Positions 1 to 7,353 of a stretch of 24,531 bases of DNA are shown in pieces. Each line of letters starts with the position of its first letter. Within the stretch, counting starts at the first letter, position 1. Position numbers and translations under genes: made by a program. A model generated the notes under the pieces. The model did not search any database and had not been told where the DNA came from. It worked only from the letters and a program-made list of their open reading frames with translations. This DNA is from an uncultured Prevotellaceae bacterium (GTDB taxonomy: Bacteria > Bacteroidota > Bacteroidia > Bacteroidales > Bacteroidaceae), in the NCBI GenBank assembly GCA_937910905.1, contig CALEPV010000059.1, positions 1 to 24,531 of the forward strand, written 5' to 3'.

Positions 1-60
1 CGCGGTGCGCGATGCTCAACAGCACGCTGTTCTGCATTCAACAGCGTGCTGTTTAGGAAT
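1..60. repeat. 22-bp-period array of short dyads (array A)
   Basis: Three dyads sit with centres at about 2.5, 24.5 and 46.5, exactly 22 bp apart. The first is cut by the window edge and shows CGCGGTG, half of a CCGCGG-type palindrome. The second is AACAGCACGCTGTT (18-31) and the third is AACAGCGTGCTGTT (40-53). The second and third are reverse complements of each other, so together they can also form a long hairpin. The register and the CGCGGTG core match the array at 14080-14167. The function is unknown; a protein-binding array or a dispersed palindromic repeat are both possible. Confidence 0.6.
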
Positions 61-76
61 TGATAGCATTGTTTTT

Positions 77-133
77 GCGGGCGAGCCGCCCGCGCTCCCA
101 GGGGCATCCCTATGTTGCATCGCGTCGCAACAT
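77..133. repeat. two strong hairpin palindromes
   Basis: GCGGGCG (77-83) and CGCCCGC (87-93) form a 7-bp stem with a 3-nt loop. ATGTTGC (112-118) and GCAACAT (127-133) form a second 7-bp stem with an 8-nt loop. The core of the second, GTTGCATCGCGTCGCAAC, matches the dyad GTTGCACCGCGGTCCAAC at 14122-14139 at 14 of 18 positions, so it may be a diverged relative of the 22-bp arrays. Neither stem is followed by a T-run, so they do not look like intrinsic terminators. They lie upstream of the DUF4492 gene promoter. Confidence 0.6.
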
Positions 134-188
134 GCCGAGCACTGGGCTATAGTTTTTGGTTCTGTCTTTTCTGTGTCGTTGACAGTTG

Positions 189-212
189 TTTGCCGTAAAT
201 ACATTATCTTTG
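189..212 (+). promoter_or_regulatory. Bacteroidota-type promoter for the DUF4492 gene
   Basis: TATCTTTG at 205-212 matches the Bacteroidota -7 consensus TAnnTTTG perfectly and lies about 30 nt before the ATG at 243. A TTTG is present at 189-192, but only 12 nt separate it from the -7 box instead of the usual 19-20. No better -33 box is seen at the canonical distance. The -7 call is firm; the -33 assignment is uncertain. Confidence 0.5.
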
Positions 213-242
213 TGGCGTCAACCTGTAATTTCTTTGGATTCA

Positions 243-458
243 ATGGGTAAAGGTTTTTTCTATAGGGCGTTCCGCCTGTACTATGACGGCTTCAGGTCGA
301 TGACGCTGGGGCGCACGCTGTGGCTGGTGATTGCCATCAAACTGGTGGTGATGTTTGCTGTGCTGAAGCTGTTCTTCTTCCACGACTATGTGGGTGAACA
401 TGCGGTGGAGGGGCAGGAGGCTCAGTTCGTGGCCGGCGAAATGCTCAAACGACAATGA
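243..458 (+). CDS. DUF4492 family small membrane protein
   Basis: A 71-residue protein with an N-terminal aromatic/basic stretch (FYRAFRLYYDGFRSMTLG) and one membrane helix at about residues 25-44 (LWLVIAIKLVVMFAVLKLFF). This pattern, and the position just before cytochrome bd oxidase genes, fit DUF4492, a small Bacteroidota family commonly found upstream of cydA. The role is not established; association with or assembly of the bd oxidase is inferred from context only. I chose the ATG at 243 because the in-frame ATG at 186 lies upstream of the promoter -7 box (205-212) and adds a non-conserved, non-hydrophobic leader. About 300 nt and a second promoter separate it from cydA, so the two need not share one transcript. 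Confidence 0.82.
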   Translation: MGKGFFYRAFRLYYDGFRSMTLGRTLWLVIAIKLVVMFAVLKLFFFHDYVGEHAVEGQEAQFVAGEMLKRQ

Positions 459-518
459 GTGAGACGCAACAGACATGCAAATGTATTGGTGTTGTGGTAT
501 ATATTAGTGATGGTTAAA

Positions 519-546
519 CGTGAATGCCCGTGAATTGGGCGTGAAT
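519..546 (+). promoter_or_regulatory. triple CGTGAAT direct repeat, candidate operator upstream of cydA
   Basis: CGTGAAT occurs three times, at 519-525, 529-535 and 540-546, with 10- and 11-bp spacing, so all copies face the same side of the helix. The middle copy sits inside a GCCC...GGGC inverted repeat (526-529 and 537-540). The block ends 29 nt before the -33 box of the cydA promoter, a position typical for an activator. No regulator can be named from the sequence. The rest of the 459-757 intergenic stretch holds only the promoter described separately. Confidence 0.45.
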
Positions 547-575
547 AATATACGATAGCATAATTGCTGGATATT

Positions 576-606
576 TTTGTTTTCTCGCTATTAATGTTTA
601 TCTTTG
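576..606 (+). promoter_or_regulatory. canonical Bacteroidota promoter for cydAB
   Basis: TTTG at 576-579 and TATCTTTG at 599-606, separated by 19 nt, match the -33/-7 consensus (TTTG, then TAnnTTTG) at the expected spacing. Transcription should start near 611-615, giving a leader of about 145 nt before the cydA ATG at 758. This is the most complete promoter match in the window and suggests cydA-cydB, and by proximity mfd, are transcribed from here. Confidence 0.75.
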
Positions 607-757
607 CAGCAAACTTTTCAAACAATCGAAACCAAAAAGAGATTATAACATCTAAAAGGACGAATAAAGCGAAAATGATTTTAGTGTTTTCCGCGTCTTT
701 CGATGTAGTTATATAGCGCAATGGCAATCCAACTGATAACCAAAACAAGCAAGCAAT

Positions 758-2344
758 ATGACAAACTTGATGTTAATTGATGGTGCGGCGGTGGATTGGG
801 CGAGGGCGCAGTTTGCCCTGACCGCCATCTACCACTGGCTGTTCGTGCCGCTCACCCTGGGTCTTGGCCTGATAATGGCTATTGTGGAGACTAAGTACTA
901 TCGCACGGGCGATGTCTTCTGGCGCAAGGCCAGCCAGTTCTGGCAGCGTCTGTTCGGCGTGAACTTCGCTATGGGTGTGGCCACAGGCATCATCCTGGAG
1001 TTTGAGTTCGGCACCAACTGGAGCAACTACTCGTGGTTCGTGGGCGACATCTTCGGTGCGCCGCTGGCCATTGAGGGCATCGTGGCGTTCTTCATGGAGA
1101 GCACCTTCGTGGCTGTGATGTACTTCGGTTGGGACAAGGTGTCGAAGGGCTTCCACCTGACCAGCACGTGGCTCACGTGGGTGGGCGCAACGATATCGGC
1201 TTGGTGGATTCTGGTGGCCAACTCGTGGATGCAGTACCCCGTGGGCTGCGAGTTCAACCCCGATACGATGCGCAACGAGATGGTGTCCTTCGCTGATGTG
1301 GCTCTGTCGCCCTATGCTGTGGACAAGTTCCTGCACACGGAGATTTCGTCGTGGATCATAGGCGCCGTGTTCGTGGTGGCGGTGAGCGGCTGGTACCTGC
1401 TGAAGCATCGCGAGGCAGAGCGCCAGCTGGCGCTGAAGAGCCTGCCCATAGGTGCTGTGGTGGGGCTTGTGGCCTCCGTTCTGGCTGCTGTGACAGGCGA
1501 TGAGAGTGCTTACAAGGTGGCGCAGGTGCAACCCATGAAGCTGGCTGCTATGGAGGCGCTGTACAATGGTGGCAACGATGTGAGCCTCACGGGTGTGGCT
1601 CTGGTCAACCCCTTCGCTCAGCCCGACTACGAAACCGAGGAGGAGGCTCCGCTGCGCATAGCCATACCAAACGGCTTGTCGCTGCTGGCCACACGCTCGC
1701 TGCACGGCTATGTGCCGGGTGTGAACGATATAATAAAAGGTTACACGCGCGAGGACGGCACCGTGGAGCCATCGGTGGCAGAGAAGATGGAGCGTGGCCG
1801 CACCGCCATAGCAGCTCTGGCCAGCTACCGTCAGGCACGTGCCGACGGCGACTCGCTGGAGGCTGCCATAGCGCTGGAGGCGCTGCGACCCAACATGCAG
1901 TACTTCGGCTACGGTTTCCTCAAGGATGAACACGAGGTCGTGCCGTTCATACCCGTCAACTTCTGGGCTTTCCGCACGATGGTAGGCATAGGCTCGCTGC
2001 TGGTGCTCTACTTCGCCGTGCTGTGCTTCCTGTTGTGGCGTCGCAAGGATGTGGCTGGCCAGCGCTGGCTGCTGTGGGCCGCAATAGCCCTGGTGCCGCT
2101 GACGTACATCTGTTCGGAGTGCGGATGGGTGGTAGCCGAGCTGGGTCGCCAGCCTTGGACCATACAGGACATGCTGCCCGTGTCGGCATCGGTGTCGGAC
2201 ATCAGCGCTGGCGCAGTTGCCACCACGTTCTTCCTCTTCCTGGTGCTCTTCACAGCCATGCTCATCGTTGAACTCAACATAATGTTTAAGCAGATAAGGA
2301 GAGGGGTAGACCCCCTCCCCGCTCCCCCTCAAGGGGGAGAGTAG
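758..2344 (+). CDS. cydA: cytochrome bd ubiquinol oxidase subunit I
   Basis: A 528-residue inner-membrane subunit that oxidises quinol and, with CydB, reduces oxygen to water. The family haem ligands are visible: H26 in IYHWLFVPLTLGLG, H193 in DKFLHTEISSW and M408 in FWAFRTMVG. The conserved GWVVAELGRQPWT motif lies before the last helices. The stretch at about 290-395 between helices is the quinol-binding loop. Length is close to the E. coli protein (about 520). The C-terminal residues RGVDPLPAPPQGGE are encoded by a palindromic repeat (2301-2344) and look like a late addition. cydB begins 65 nt after the stop. The start at 758 places the first helix correctly; an internal ATG four codons later is possible. 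Confidence 0.96.
   Translation: MTNLMLIDGAAVDWARAQFALTAIYHWLFVPLTLGLGLIMAIVETKYYRTGDVFWRKASQFWQRLFGVNFAMGVATGIILEFEFGTNWSNYSWFVGDIFGAPLAIEGIVAFFMESTFVAVMYFGWDKVSKGFHLTSTWLTWVGATISAWWILVANSWMQYPVGCEFNPDTMRNEMVSFADVALSPYAVDKFLHTEISSWIIGAVFVVAVSGWYLLKHREAERQLALKSLPIGAVVGLVASVLAAVTGDESAYKVAQVQPMKLAAMEALYNGGNDVSLTGVALVNPFAQPDYETEEEAPLRIAIPNGLSLLATRSLHGYVPGVNDIIKGYTREDGTVEPSVAEKMERGRTAIAALASYRQARADGDSLEAAIALEALRPNMQYFGYGFLKDEHEVVPFIPVNFWAFRTMVGIGSLLVLYFAVLCFLLWRRKDVAGQRWLLWAAIALVPLTYICSECGWVVAELGRQPWTIQDMLPVSASVSDISAGAVATTFFLFLVLFTAMLIVELNIMFKQIRRGVDPLPAPPQGGE
2301..2344 (+). repeat. REP-like palindrome, left copy of an inverted pair
   Basis: The unit contains a hairpin, CTCCCCC-TCAA-GGGGGAG (about 2322-2339), next to a second C-rich block. 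Its reverse complement is identical to the copy beginning at 2447 for the first 21 bases, CTACTCTCCC then CCTTGAGGGGG, and remains similar to the outer CCCCTC end. It is translated as the last residues of CydA, including its stop codon. No T-run follows, so it is not an ordinary terminator, although the hairpin could protect mRNA ends. Confidence 0.75.
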
Positions 2345-2409
2345 ATACTCTTGCCTGCTAATTGTACAAATAACTGATAATACGAACATTACCTATAATA
2401 AGTTAAACG

Positions 2410-3609
2410 ATGATGACATATAGTCCCTTACTCTCTCTACTACAAACTACTCTCCCCCTTGAGGGGGGACGAGTAGGGGCCCTTCCCCTCCTCCAGCACT
2501 ATTGGTGGTTGATTATCAGCGTGCTGGGAGCGCTGTTAGTGTTTATGATGTTCGTGCAGGGCGCCAATACGCTCATATTCCGTGTGGGCCGCACGGAGGA
2601 GGAGCGCCGTATGCTCATCAACTCCACGGGGCGCAAGTGGGAGCTCACGTTCACCACACTGGTGACCTTCGGTGGCGCCGCCTTTGCCGCCTTCCCGCTG
2701 TTCTACAGCACCAGTTTCGGTAGTGCCTACTGGCTGTGGATGGCTATACTTGTGACCTTCGTCATACAGGCTGTGAGCTATGAGTTCCAGAAGAAGCAGG
2801 AGCTGGCACGCGTGTTCCAGTTCGGGCTGCAGCTCAACGGGCTGCTGGGTCCGCTGCTCATAGGTGGTGCTGTGGCAACCTTCTTCGAAGGCTCCAACTT
2901 CGTGGTGGCCAAGTCCAACCTCACGGGTGTGGGCAACCCTGTGATAAGTTCGTGGGCCAATGCCTCGCACGGCCTTGATGCCCTACTCAATCCGTGGGTG
3001 CTGGTGCTGGGTTTTGCCGTAGTGTTCCTCACACGCATACTGGGCCTGCTGTACTATATGAACAATATCGACGACGAACCCATACGCCAGCGTTGCCGCT
3101 CGCTGCTGCTGGGGCAGACGGTGCCGTTCCTCATCCTCTTTGTTGCCTACGTGGCGCATGTGCTGCTGAAGGAAGGATATGCCGTTGATGCCCAGGGCAT
3201 TATCGTACTGGAGCCGATGAAGTACTTTAACAATCTGCTGGCCCTGTGGCCGCTGGCTATTGTGCTGGTGCTGGGTGTAGTTCTGGTGCTGTATGGCATC
3301 ATCAAGGAGATAGTAAATCGTCGATCAGGAAATAGTACATCCATATGGCCTGTAGGCATTGGTACTGTGCTGACGGTACTGGTGCTGCTCCTGCTGGCCG
3401 GTTGGAACAACACAGCATTCTATCCGTCTACTGCCGACCTGCAGAGCTCGCTGACCATAGTCAACGCTTCGTCGTCGGAGTTCACCCTACGCACTATGGC
3501 GTACGTCTCCCTGCTGATACCTTTCGTGCTGGCCTATATCGCCTATGCTTGGTGGCAGATGGACCGCAAGAAGATAGACCGCGAAGAGATCGAGGGGAAT
3601 GATGAATGA
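2410..3609 (+). CDS. cydB: cytochrome bd ubiquinol oxidase subunit II
   Basis: A 399-residue multi-spanning partner of CydA in the bd-type terminal oxidase. The recognisable core starts at LQHYWWLIISVLGALLVF, followed by NSTGRKWELTFTTLVTFGG, STSFGSAYWLWM and about nine hydrophobic helices. A charged tail (MDRKKIDREEIEGNDE) ends the protein. The N-terminus is unusual. After MMTY come about 22 residues, including TTLPLEGGRVGALPL, encoded by the right copy of the REP-like repeat. From memory, Bacteroidales CydB usually runs from the initiator almost straight into LQHYWW, so this looks like an in-frame insertion. No internal ATG lies between the repeat and LQHYWW, so ATG 2410 or the adjacent 2413 is needed. 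It is co-directional with cydA and 7 nt before mfd. Confidence 0.94.
   Translation: MMTYSPLLSLLQTTLPLEGGRVGALPLLQHYWWLIISVLGALLVFMMFVQGANTLIFRVGRTEEERRMLINSTGRKWELTFTTLVTFGGAAFAAFPLFYSTSFGSAYWLWMAILVTFVIQAVSYEFQKKQELARVFQFGLQLNGLLGPLLIGGAVATFFEGSNFVVAKSNLTGVGNPVISSWANASHGLDALLNPWVLVLGFAVVFLTRILGLLYYMNNIDDEPIRQRCRSLLLGQTVPFLILFVAYVAHVLLKEGYAVDAQGIIVLEPMKYFNNLLALWPLAIVLVLGVVLVLYGIIKEIVNRRSGNSTSIWPVGIGTVLTVLVLLLLAGWNNTAFYPSTADLQSSLTIVNASSSEFTLRTMAYVSLLIPFVLAYIAYAWWQMDRKKIDREEIEGNDE
2447..2490 (-). repeat. REP-like palindrome, right copy of an inverted pair
   Basis: An inverted copy of 2301-2344. It contains the hairpin arms CTCCCCC-TTGA-GGGGG (about 2452-2467) and then a G/C-rich block ending CCCTTCCCCTC. 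It is translated within the CydB N-terminus. The two copies face each other across a 102-bp spacer that carries the cydA-cydB gap and the cydB start. The whole 2301-2490 unit therefore has terminal inverted repeats, as in a REPIN or a MITE-like element. No target duplication could be assigned with confidence. Confidence 0.7.
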
Positions 3610-3616
3610 ATGAAGA

Positions 3617-6600
3617 ATGGAGATAGGTGAGCTGAGCGCGATGTATGCGCGCCACCCTCTGGTGAAGAGGCTGGGGCGCGCGTTGAAGGATGACGGGGTG
3701 TGGTCGATACAGGCCACAGGCCTTCAGTCGTCGGCAGCGGCATTGGCCTTCGCTGCTGTAGCAGATGCGGAGATACCGCCAATGCTGTTTGTCATGGACG
3801 ATGCCGACGATGCAGGATATTTCTATCAGGACCTGGTGCAGCTGCTCGGCAACGAGAAGGTGCTGTTCTTCCCATCGTCGTTTCGTCGTGCCATCAGGTA
3901 TGGCCAGCGCGATGCGGCCAACGACATACTGCGCACAGAGGTGCTCTCGCGCCTATCAGCCTTCAACCGACAGCTCTCAACTGTAATAGTCAGTTACCCC
4001 GAAGCCGTAGCCGAGCGGGTGGCATCGCAGGAGCAGCTGGAGAAAAGCACCCTGTCGCTGCACAAGGGCGAGCGTGTAGACCTGACTTTTGTGGAACAGA
4101 CGCTGCTGGAGTTCGGCTTCCAGCGTACTGACTACGTGTATGAGCCTGGGCAGTTCGCTGTGCGTGGGTCGCTCATCGACGTGTTCTCCTACTCCCACGA
4201 ATACCCCTTCCGCATAGACTTCTTCGGTGATGAGATAGACAGCATACGCACATTCGAGGTGGAGACGCAGCTGAGCCGCGAGCGCCGCACAGAGATTGTG
4301 GTGGTGCCCGAACTCGACAAGGCGCAGTCGCAGCACGTGATGTTCACGCAGATGCTGCCCAAGGAAACCGTTATTGTCAGCAAGTCGCCGGCATACGTGA
4401 GCGACGCTATCGATCAGGCATACACAGGCGGCTTCTCCAAGCAGGCGGTACTGGTCAGACAAGCCGAGGGCGAGGGGACGGAGGCGCCATCGTTCAAAAT
4501 CGAGGACTGGCTGGTGGACGGGCAGGCGTGGCGCGACGCTGCAGGCGAGTTCCGCCAGTTGTGGCTGTCGCAGAGCCTCGACCGCAAAGCTAAGGTCAAA
4601 ATAGAGTTCGACGTAACGCCGCAACCCATATTCCACAAGAACTTCGACCTGCTGAAGCAGGCACTCGAAGAGTACGCAGCCAACAACTACAAACTGTACA
4701 TACTGGCCGACTCAGCCAAGCAGATAGAACGCCTGAAGGAAATCCTGGGCGGGACATACACAGCCAAGGGGCCAAAGGGAGCCGGGGCCTTCATCCCAGT
4801 GTCCCGCACTCTACATGCTGGCTTCACGGACAACACGCTGGGTGTGTGTCTGTTCACTGACCACCAGATATTTGACCGCTTCCACAAGTACTCGTTGCGC
4901 AGCGAGCGCGCACGGGGCGGCAAGGTGGCGCTGACGCTGAAAGAGCTGCAGGAGTTCAACATCGGCGACTATATTGTGCACATAGACCACGGCATAGGAC
5001 GGTTCGGCGGCTTGGTCAGAGTGCCGCAGCAGAATGGCACTATGCAGGAGATGATAAAGCTCACCTACGAGCGCGACGATGTAGTGTATGTATCGATACA
5101 CGCCCTGCACAAGGTGTCGAAGTACAAGGGCAGGGAGGGCGAGCCGCCGCGCATCAGCCGTCTGGGTACGGGTGCATGGGAGCGCATGAAGGAGCGCACC
5201 AAGAACAAGATCAAGGACATAGCCCGCGACCTCATACGCCTATACTCGCGCCGCCGCGAGGAGAAGGGATTCAAGTTCAGCCCCGACAGCTACATGCAGC
5301 ACGAGCTGGAGGCCAGCTTCCTCTACGAGGACACACCCGACCAGCTGAAGGCAACGGCTGAGGTGAAGGCCGATATGGAACGGGCACGGCCTATGGACCG
5401 ACTGATATGCGGCGATGTGGGATTCGGCAAGACGGAGATAGCCGTGCGTGCGGCATTCAAGGCAGCCACCGATGGCAAGCAAGTGGCTGTGCTGGTCCCC
5501 ACAACGGTGCTGGCCTATCAGCACTACCACACCTTCGGCGACCGCCTGCGCGACATGCCTGTGAGGGTGGACTACCTGACGAGGGCACGCACACCCAAGC
5601 AGACCAAGGAGCTGCTGGCCGACCTGGAGGCCGGACGTATTGATATACTGGTGGGTACACACAAGCTGATAGGCAAGAAAGTGAAGTTCAAGGACCTGGG
5701 CCTGCTCATCATAGACGAGGAGCAGAAGTTCGGCGTAGCCACGAAGGAGAAGCTGCGCCAGCTGAAGGTAAACGTAGACACGCTGACGCTGACGGCCACG
5801 CCGATACCACGCACCTTGCAGTTCTCGCTGATGGGTGCCCGCGACCTGAGCGTCATACAGACCCCGCCCCCCAACCGCTACCCGATACAGACGGAGGTGC
5901 ACACCTTCTCTGCCGACGTGATAGGCGAGGCCGTGCGCTTCGAGATGAGCCGCAACGGGCAGACATTTATCGTATCGAACCGCATCAGCTCGCTTGCGCA
6001 ACTGGAGCAGATAGTGCGACGCGAGGCACCAGATGCCCGCATAGCCATAGGCCACGGACGTATGGCTACAGACGAGCTGGAACAGGTGATGATGGACTTC
6101 GCGTCCTACGAGTACGATGTGCTCATCTCCACCACCATCGTGGAGAGCGGACTGGACATACCCAATGCCAACACGATAATCATCTGCGCAGCCAACAACT
6201 TCGGTCTGTCCGACCTACACCAGATGCGCGGACGCGTGGGACGCAGCAACAAGAAAGCATTCTGCTACCTGCTGGCACCGCCGTTGGGTCTGCTGCCGGC
6301 AGATGCGCGCCGTAGACTGCAGGCCATAGAAAACTTCTCCGACCTGGGCAGCGGCATACACATTGCTATGCAGGACCTTGACATACGAGGCGCCGGCAAT
6401 CTGCTGGGCTCCGAACAGAGCGGCTTCATTGCCGACCTGGGCTACGAGACGTATCAGAAGATATTGTCCGAGGCAGTCAAGGAACTGAAGAACGACGAGT
6501 TCAAGGAGCTGTATGCCGAGCAGGTGGAGGCAGGCGAGGTGACCAGCGGCGATGCCTTTGTAGACGAGTGCCTGCTGGAGAGCGACCTGCCGATGTACTT

Positions 6601-7030
6601 TGCCGAGTCGTATGTGCCTACGGCATCGGAGCGTATGCTGCTGTACCGCGAGCTGGACCAGCTGGAGCGACCAGAGGCTGTAGAGGCATTCCGCAAGCGT
6701 ATGATAGACCGCTTCGGGCCTGTGCCGGAGGAAGGCGAAGAGCTGATTCGTGTGGTGGAGCTGCGCAGGCTGGGCAAGTACTTCGGTGCCGAGCGCGTCA
6801 TACTGAAGAATCACCGTATGCGCCTGTACTTCGTCAACGATGCTGAGTCACCGTTCTTCCAAAGCCCCGCATTCGATCAGGTGATAAGCTACTACTCGCT
6901 CCACGCCACCGACTGCCAGCTGGAGGAAGTCAACGGACGCCGCTCGCTGCTGGTGCGTGGCATCAACTCCGTAGGTGAGGCCTGCCAGTTGCTCAATACT
7001 ATCAAGGCCAGCAGTCCTGCAGCAAGCTAA
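3617..7030 (+). CDS. mfd: transcription-repair coupling factor Mfd
   Basis: A 1137-residue ATP-dependent DNA translocase that removes RNA polymerase stalled at lesions and recruits UvrA. The N-terminal third is the UvrB-like, UvrA-binding region (for example VYEPGQFAVRGSLIDVFSY). The CarD-like RNA-polymerase-interaction domain begins near residue 446 with EFNIGDYIVHIDHGIGRFGG. The translocase follows with Walker A GDVGFGKTE near 599 and DEEQ at 700-703, then TLTATPIPRTL and GRVGRSNKKAFCYLL. A C-terminal TRCF domain completes it. Length agrees with E. coli Mfd (1148). The start at 3617 (MEIGELSAMYARHP) follows the cydB stop by 7 nt, so cotranscription with cydAB is likely. Its stop overlaps the end of the convergent HExxH gene. 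Confidence 0.97.
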   Translation: MEIGELSAMYARHPLVKRLGRALKDDGVWSIQATGLQSSAAALAFAAVADAEIPPMLFVMDDADDAGYFYQDLVQLLGNEKVLFFPSSFRRAIRYGQRDAANDILRTEVLSRLSAFNRQLSTVIVSYPEAVAERVASQEQLEKSTLSLHKGERVDLTFVEQTLLEFGFQRTDYVYEPGQFAVRGSLIDVFSYSHEYPFRIDFFGDEIDSIRTFEVETQLSRERRTEIVVVPELDKAQSQHVMFTQMLPKETVIVSKSPAYVSDAIDQAYTGGFSKQAVLVRQAEGEGTEAPSFKIEDWLVDGQAWRDAAGEFRQLWLSQSLDRKAKVKIEFDVTPQPIFHKNFDLLKQALEEYAANNYKLYILADSAKQIERLKEILGGTYTAKGPKGAGAFIPVSRTLHAGFTDNTLGVCLFTDHQIFDRFHKYSLRSERARGGKVALTLKELQEFNIGDYIVHIDHGIGRFGGLVRVPQQNGTMQEMIKLTYERDDVVYVSIHALHKVSKYKGREGEPPRISRLGTGAWERMKERTKNKIKDIARDLIRLYSRRREEKGFKFSPDSYMQHELEASFLYEDTPDQLKATAEVKADMERARPMDRLICGDVGFGKTEIAVRAAFKAATDGKQVAVLVPTTVLAYQHYHTFGDRLRDMPVRVDYLTRARTPKQTKELLADLEAGRIDILVGTHKLIGKKVKFKDLGLLIIDEEQKFGVATKEKLRQLKVNVDTLTLTATPIPRTLQFSLMGARDLSVIQTPPPNRYPIQTEVHTFSADVIGEAVRFEMSRNGQTFIVSNRISSLAQLEQIVRREAPDARIAIGHGRMATDELEQVMMDFASYEYDVLISTTIVESGLDIPNANTIIICAANNFGLSDLHQMRGRVGRSNKKAFCYLLAPPLGLLPADARRRLQAIENFSDLGSGIHIAMQDLDIRGAGNLLGSEQSGFIADLGYETYQKILSEAVKELKNDEFKELYAEQVEAGEVTSGDAFVDECLLESDLPMYFAESYVPTASERMLLYRELDQLERPEAVEAFRKRMIDRFGPVPEEGEELIRVVELRRLGKYFGAERVILKNHRMRLYFVNDAESPFFQSPAFDQVISYYSLHATDCQLEEVNGRRSLLVRGINSVGEACQLLNTIKASSPAAS

Positions 7031-7353
7031 CTTCTGCGCGTCCGAAACGATGCATAGTGGCGGCGTTGCAGCAAATATGTGGGAGTGGCCTGATGGCGGT
7101 AGGCCTCGCGCTCGAAGCTGATGGCATGATAGGCACGCAGTGGCGAGCGCAAACGAATCAGGTGGTAGCACCACTCAGCAATGTATATAATGAAGAAGCC
7201 AACAAAGAGTAGTTCTCTCTGTTGGCGTGTGTGTATCAGCTCGTGGCGCAGGTCGTGGGCCGTGAAGCGGCATTCGCGGCGCACGAATATGAAGCCGCAC
7301 AGGTTCAGTGCCTTGAAGCCGCGCACGGGTATGATGCTGTTGCGGATTATCAC
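7027..7353 (-). CDS. small HExxH-motif membrane protein
   Basis: A 108-residue protein, not an antisense shadow. It starts at GTG within the dnaX stop (GTGA overlap), ends exactly where mfd ends, and has a protein-like composition. It carries the zinc-peptidase-like motif H37-E38-L-I-H41, then a membrane helix at about 48-66 (LLFVGFFIIYIAEWCYHLI), then SFEREAYRHQ at 79-88, where E81 or E83 could be a third metal ligand. From memory, similar short proteins (IIRNSIIP...HExIH...YxxEW...FEREAY) are widespread in Bacteroidota and unnamed. A membrane-bound gluzincin-like peptidase is inference; it is much smaller than known peptidases and may be non-catalytic. Translational coupling to dnaX is likely. 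Confidence 0.75.
   Translation of the reverse strand: MIIRNSIIPVRGFKALNLCGFIFVRRECRFTAHDLRHELIHTRQQRELLFVGFFIIYIAEWCYHLIRLRSPLRAYHAISFEREAYRHQATPTYLLQRRHYASFRTRRS

Noticed and set aside
186..242. upstream ATG for the DUF4492 protein
   Set aside because: The extra 19 residues lie over the promoter and do not resemble the family start; ATG 243 gives the usual length.
2322..2339. intrinsic terminator between cydA and cydB
   Set aside because: The hairpin is strong but has no following T-run, it overlaps the cydA stop codon, and an inverted copy lies inside cydB, which points to a repeat element.
773..2389. 538-residue open frame antisense to cydA
   Set aside because: A low-complexity His/Gln/Arg composition typical of the reverse frame of a GC-rich membrane protein; cydA is certain.
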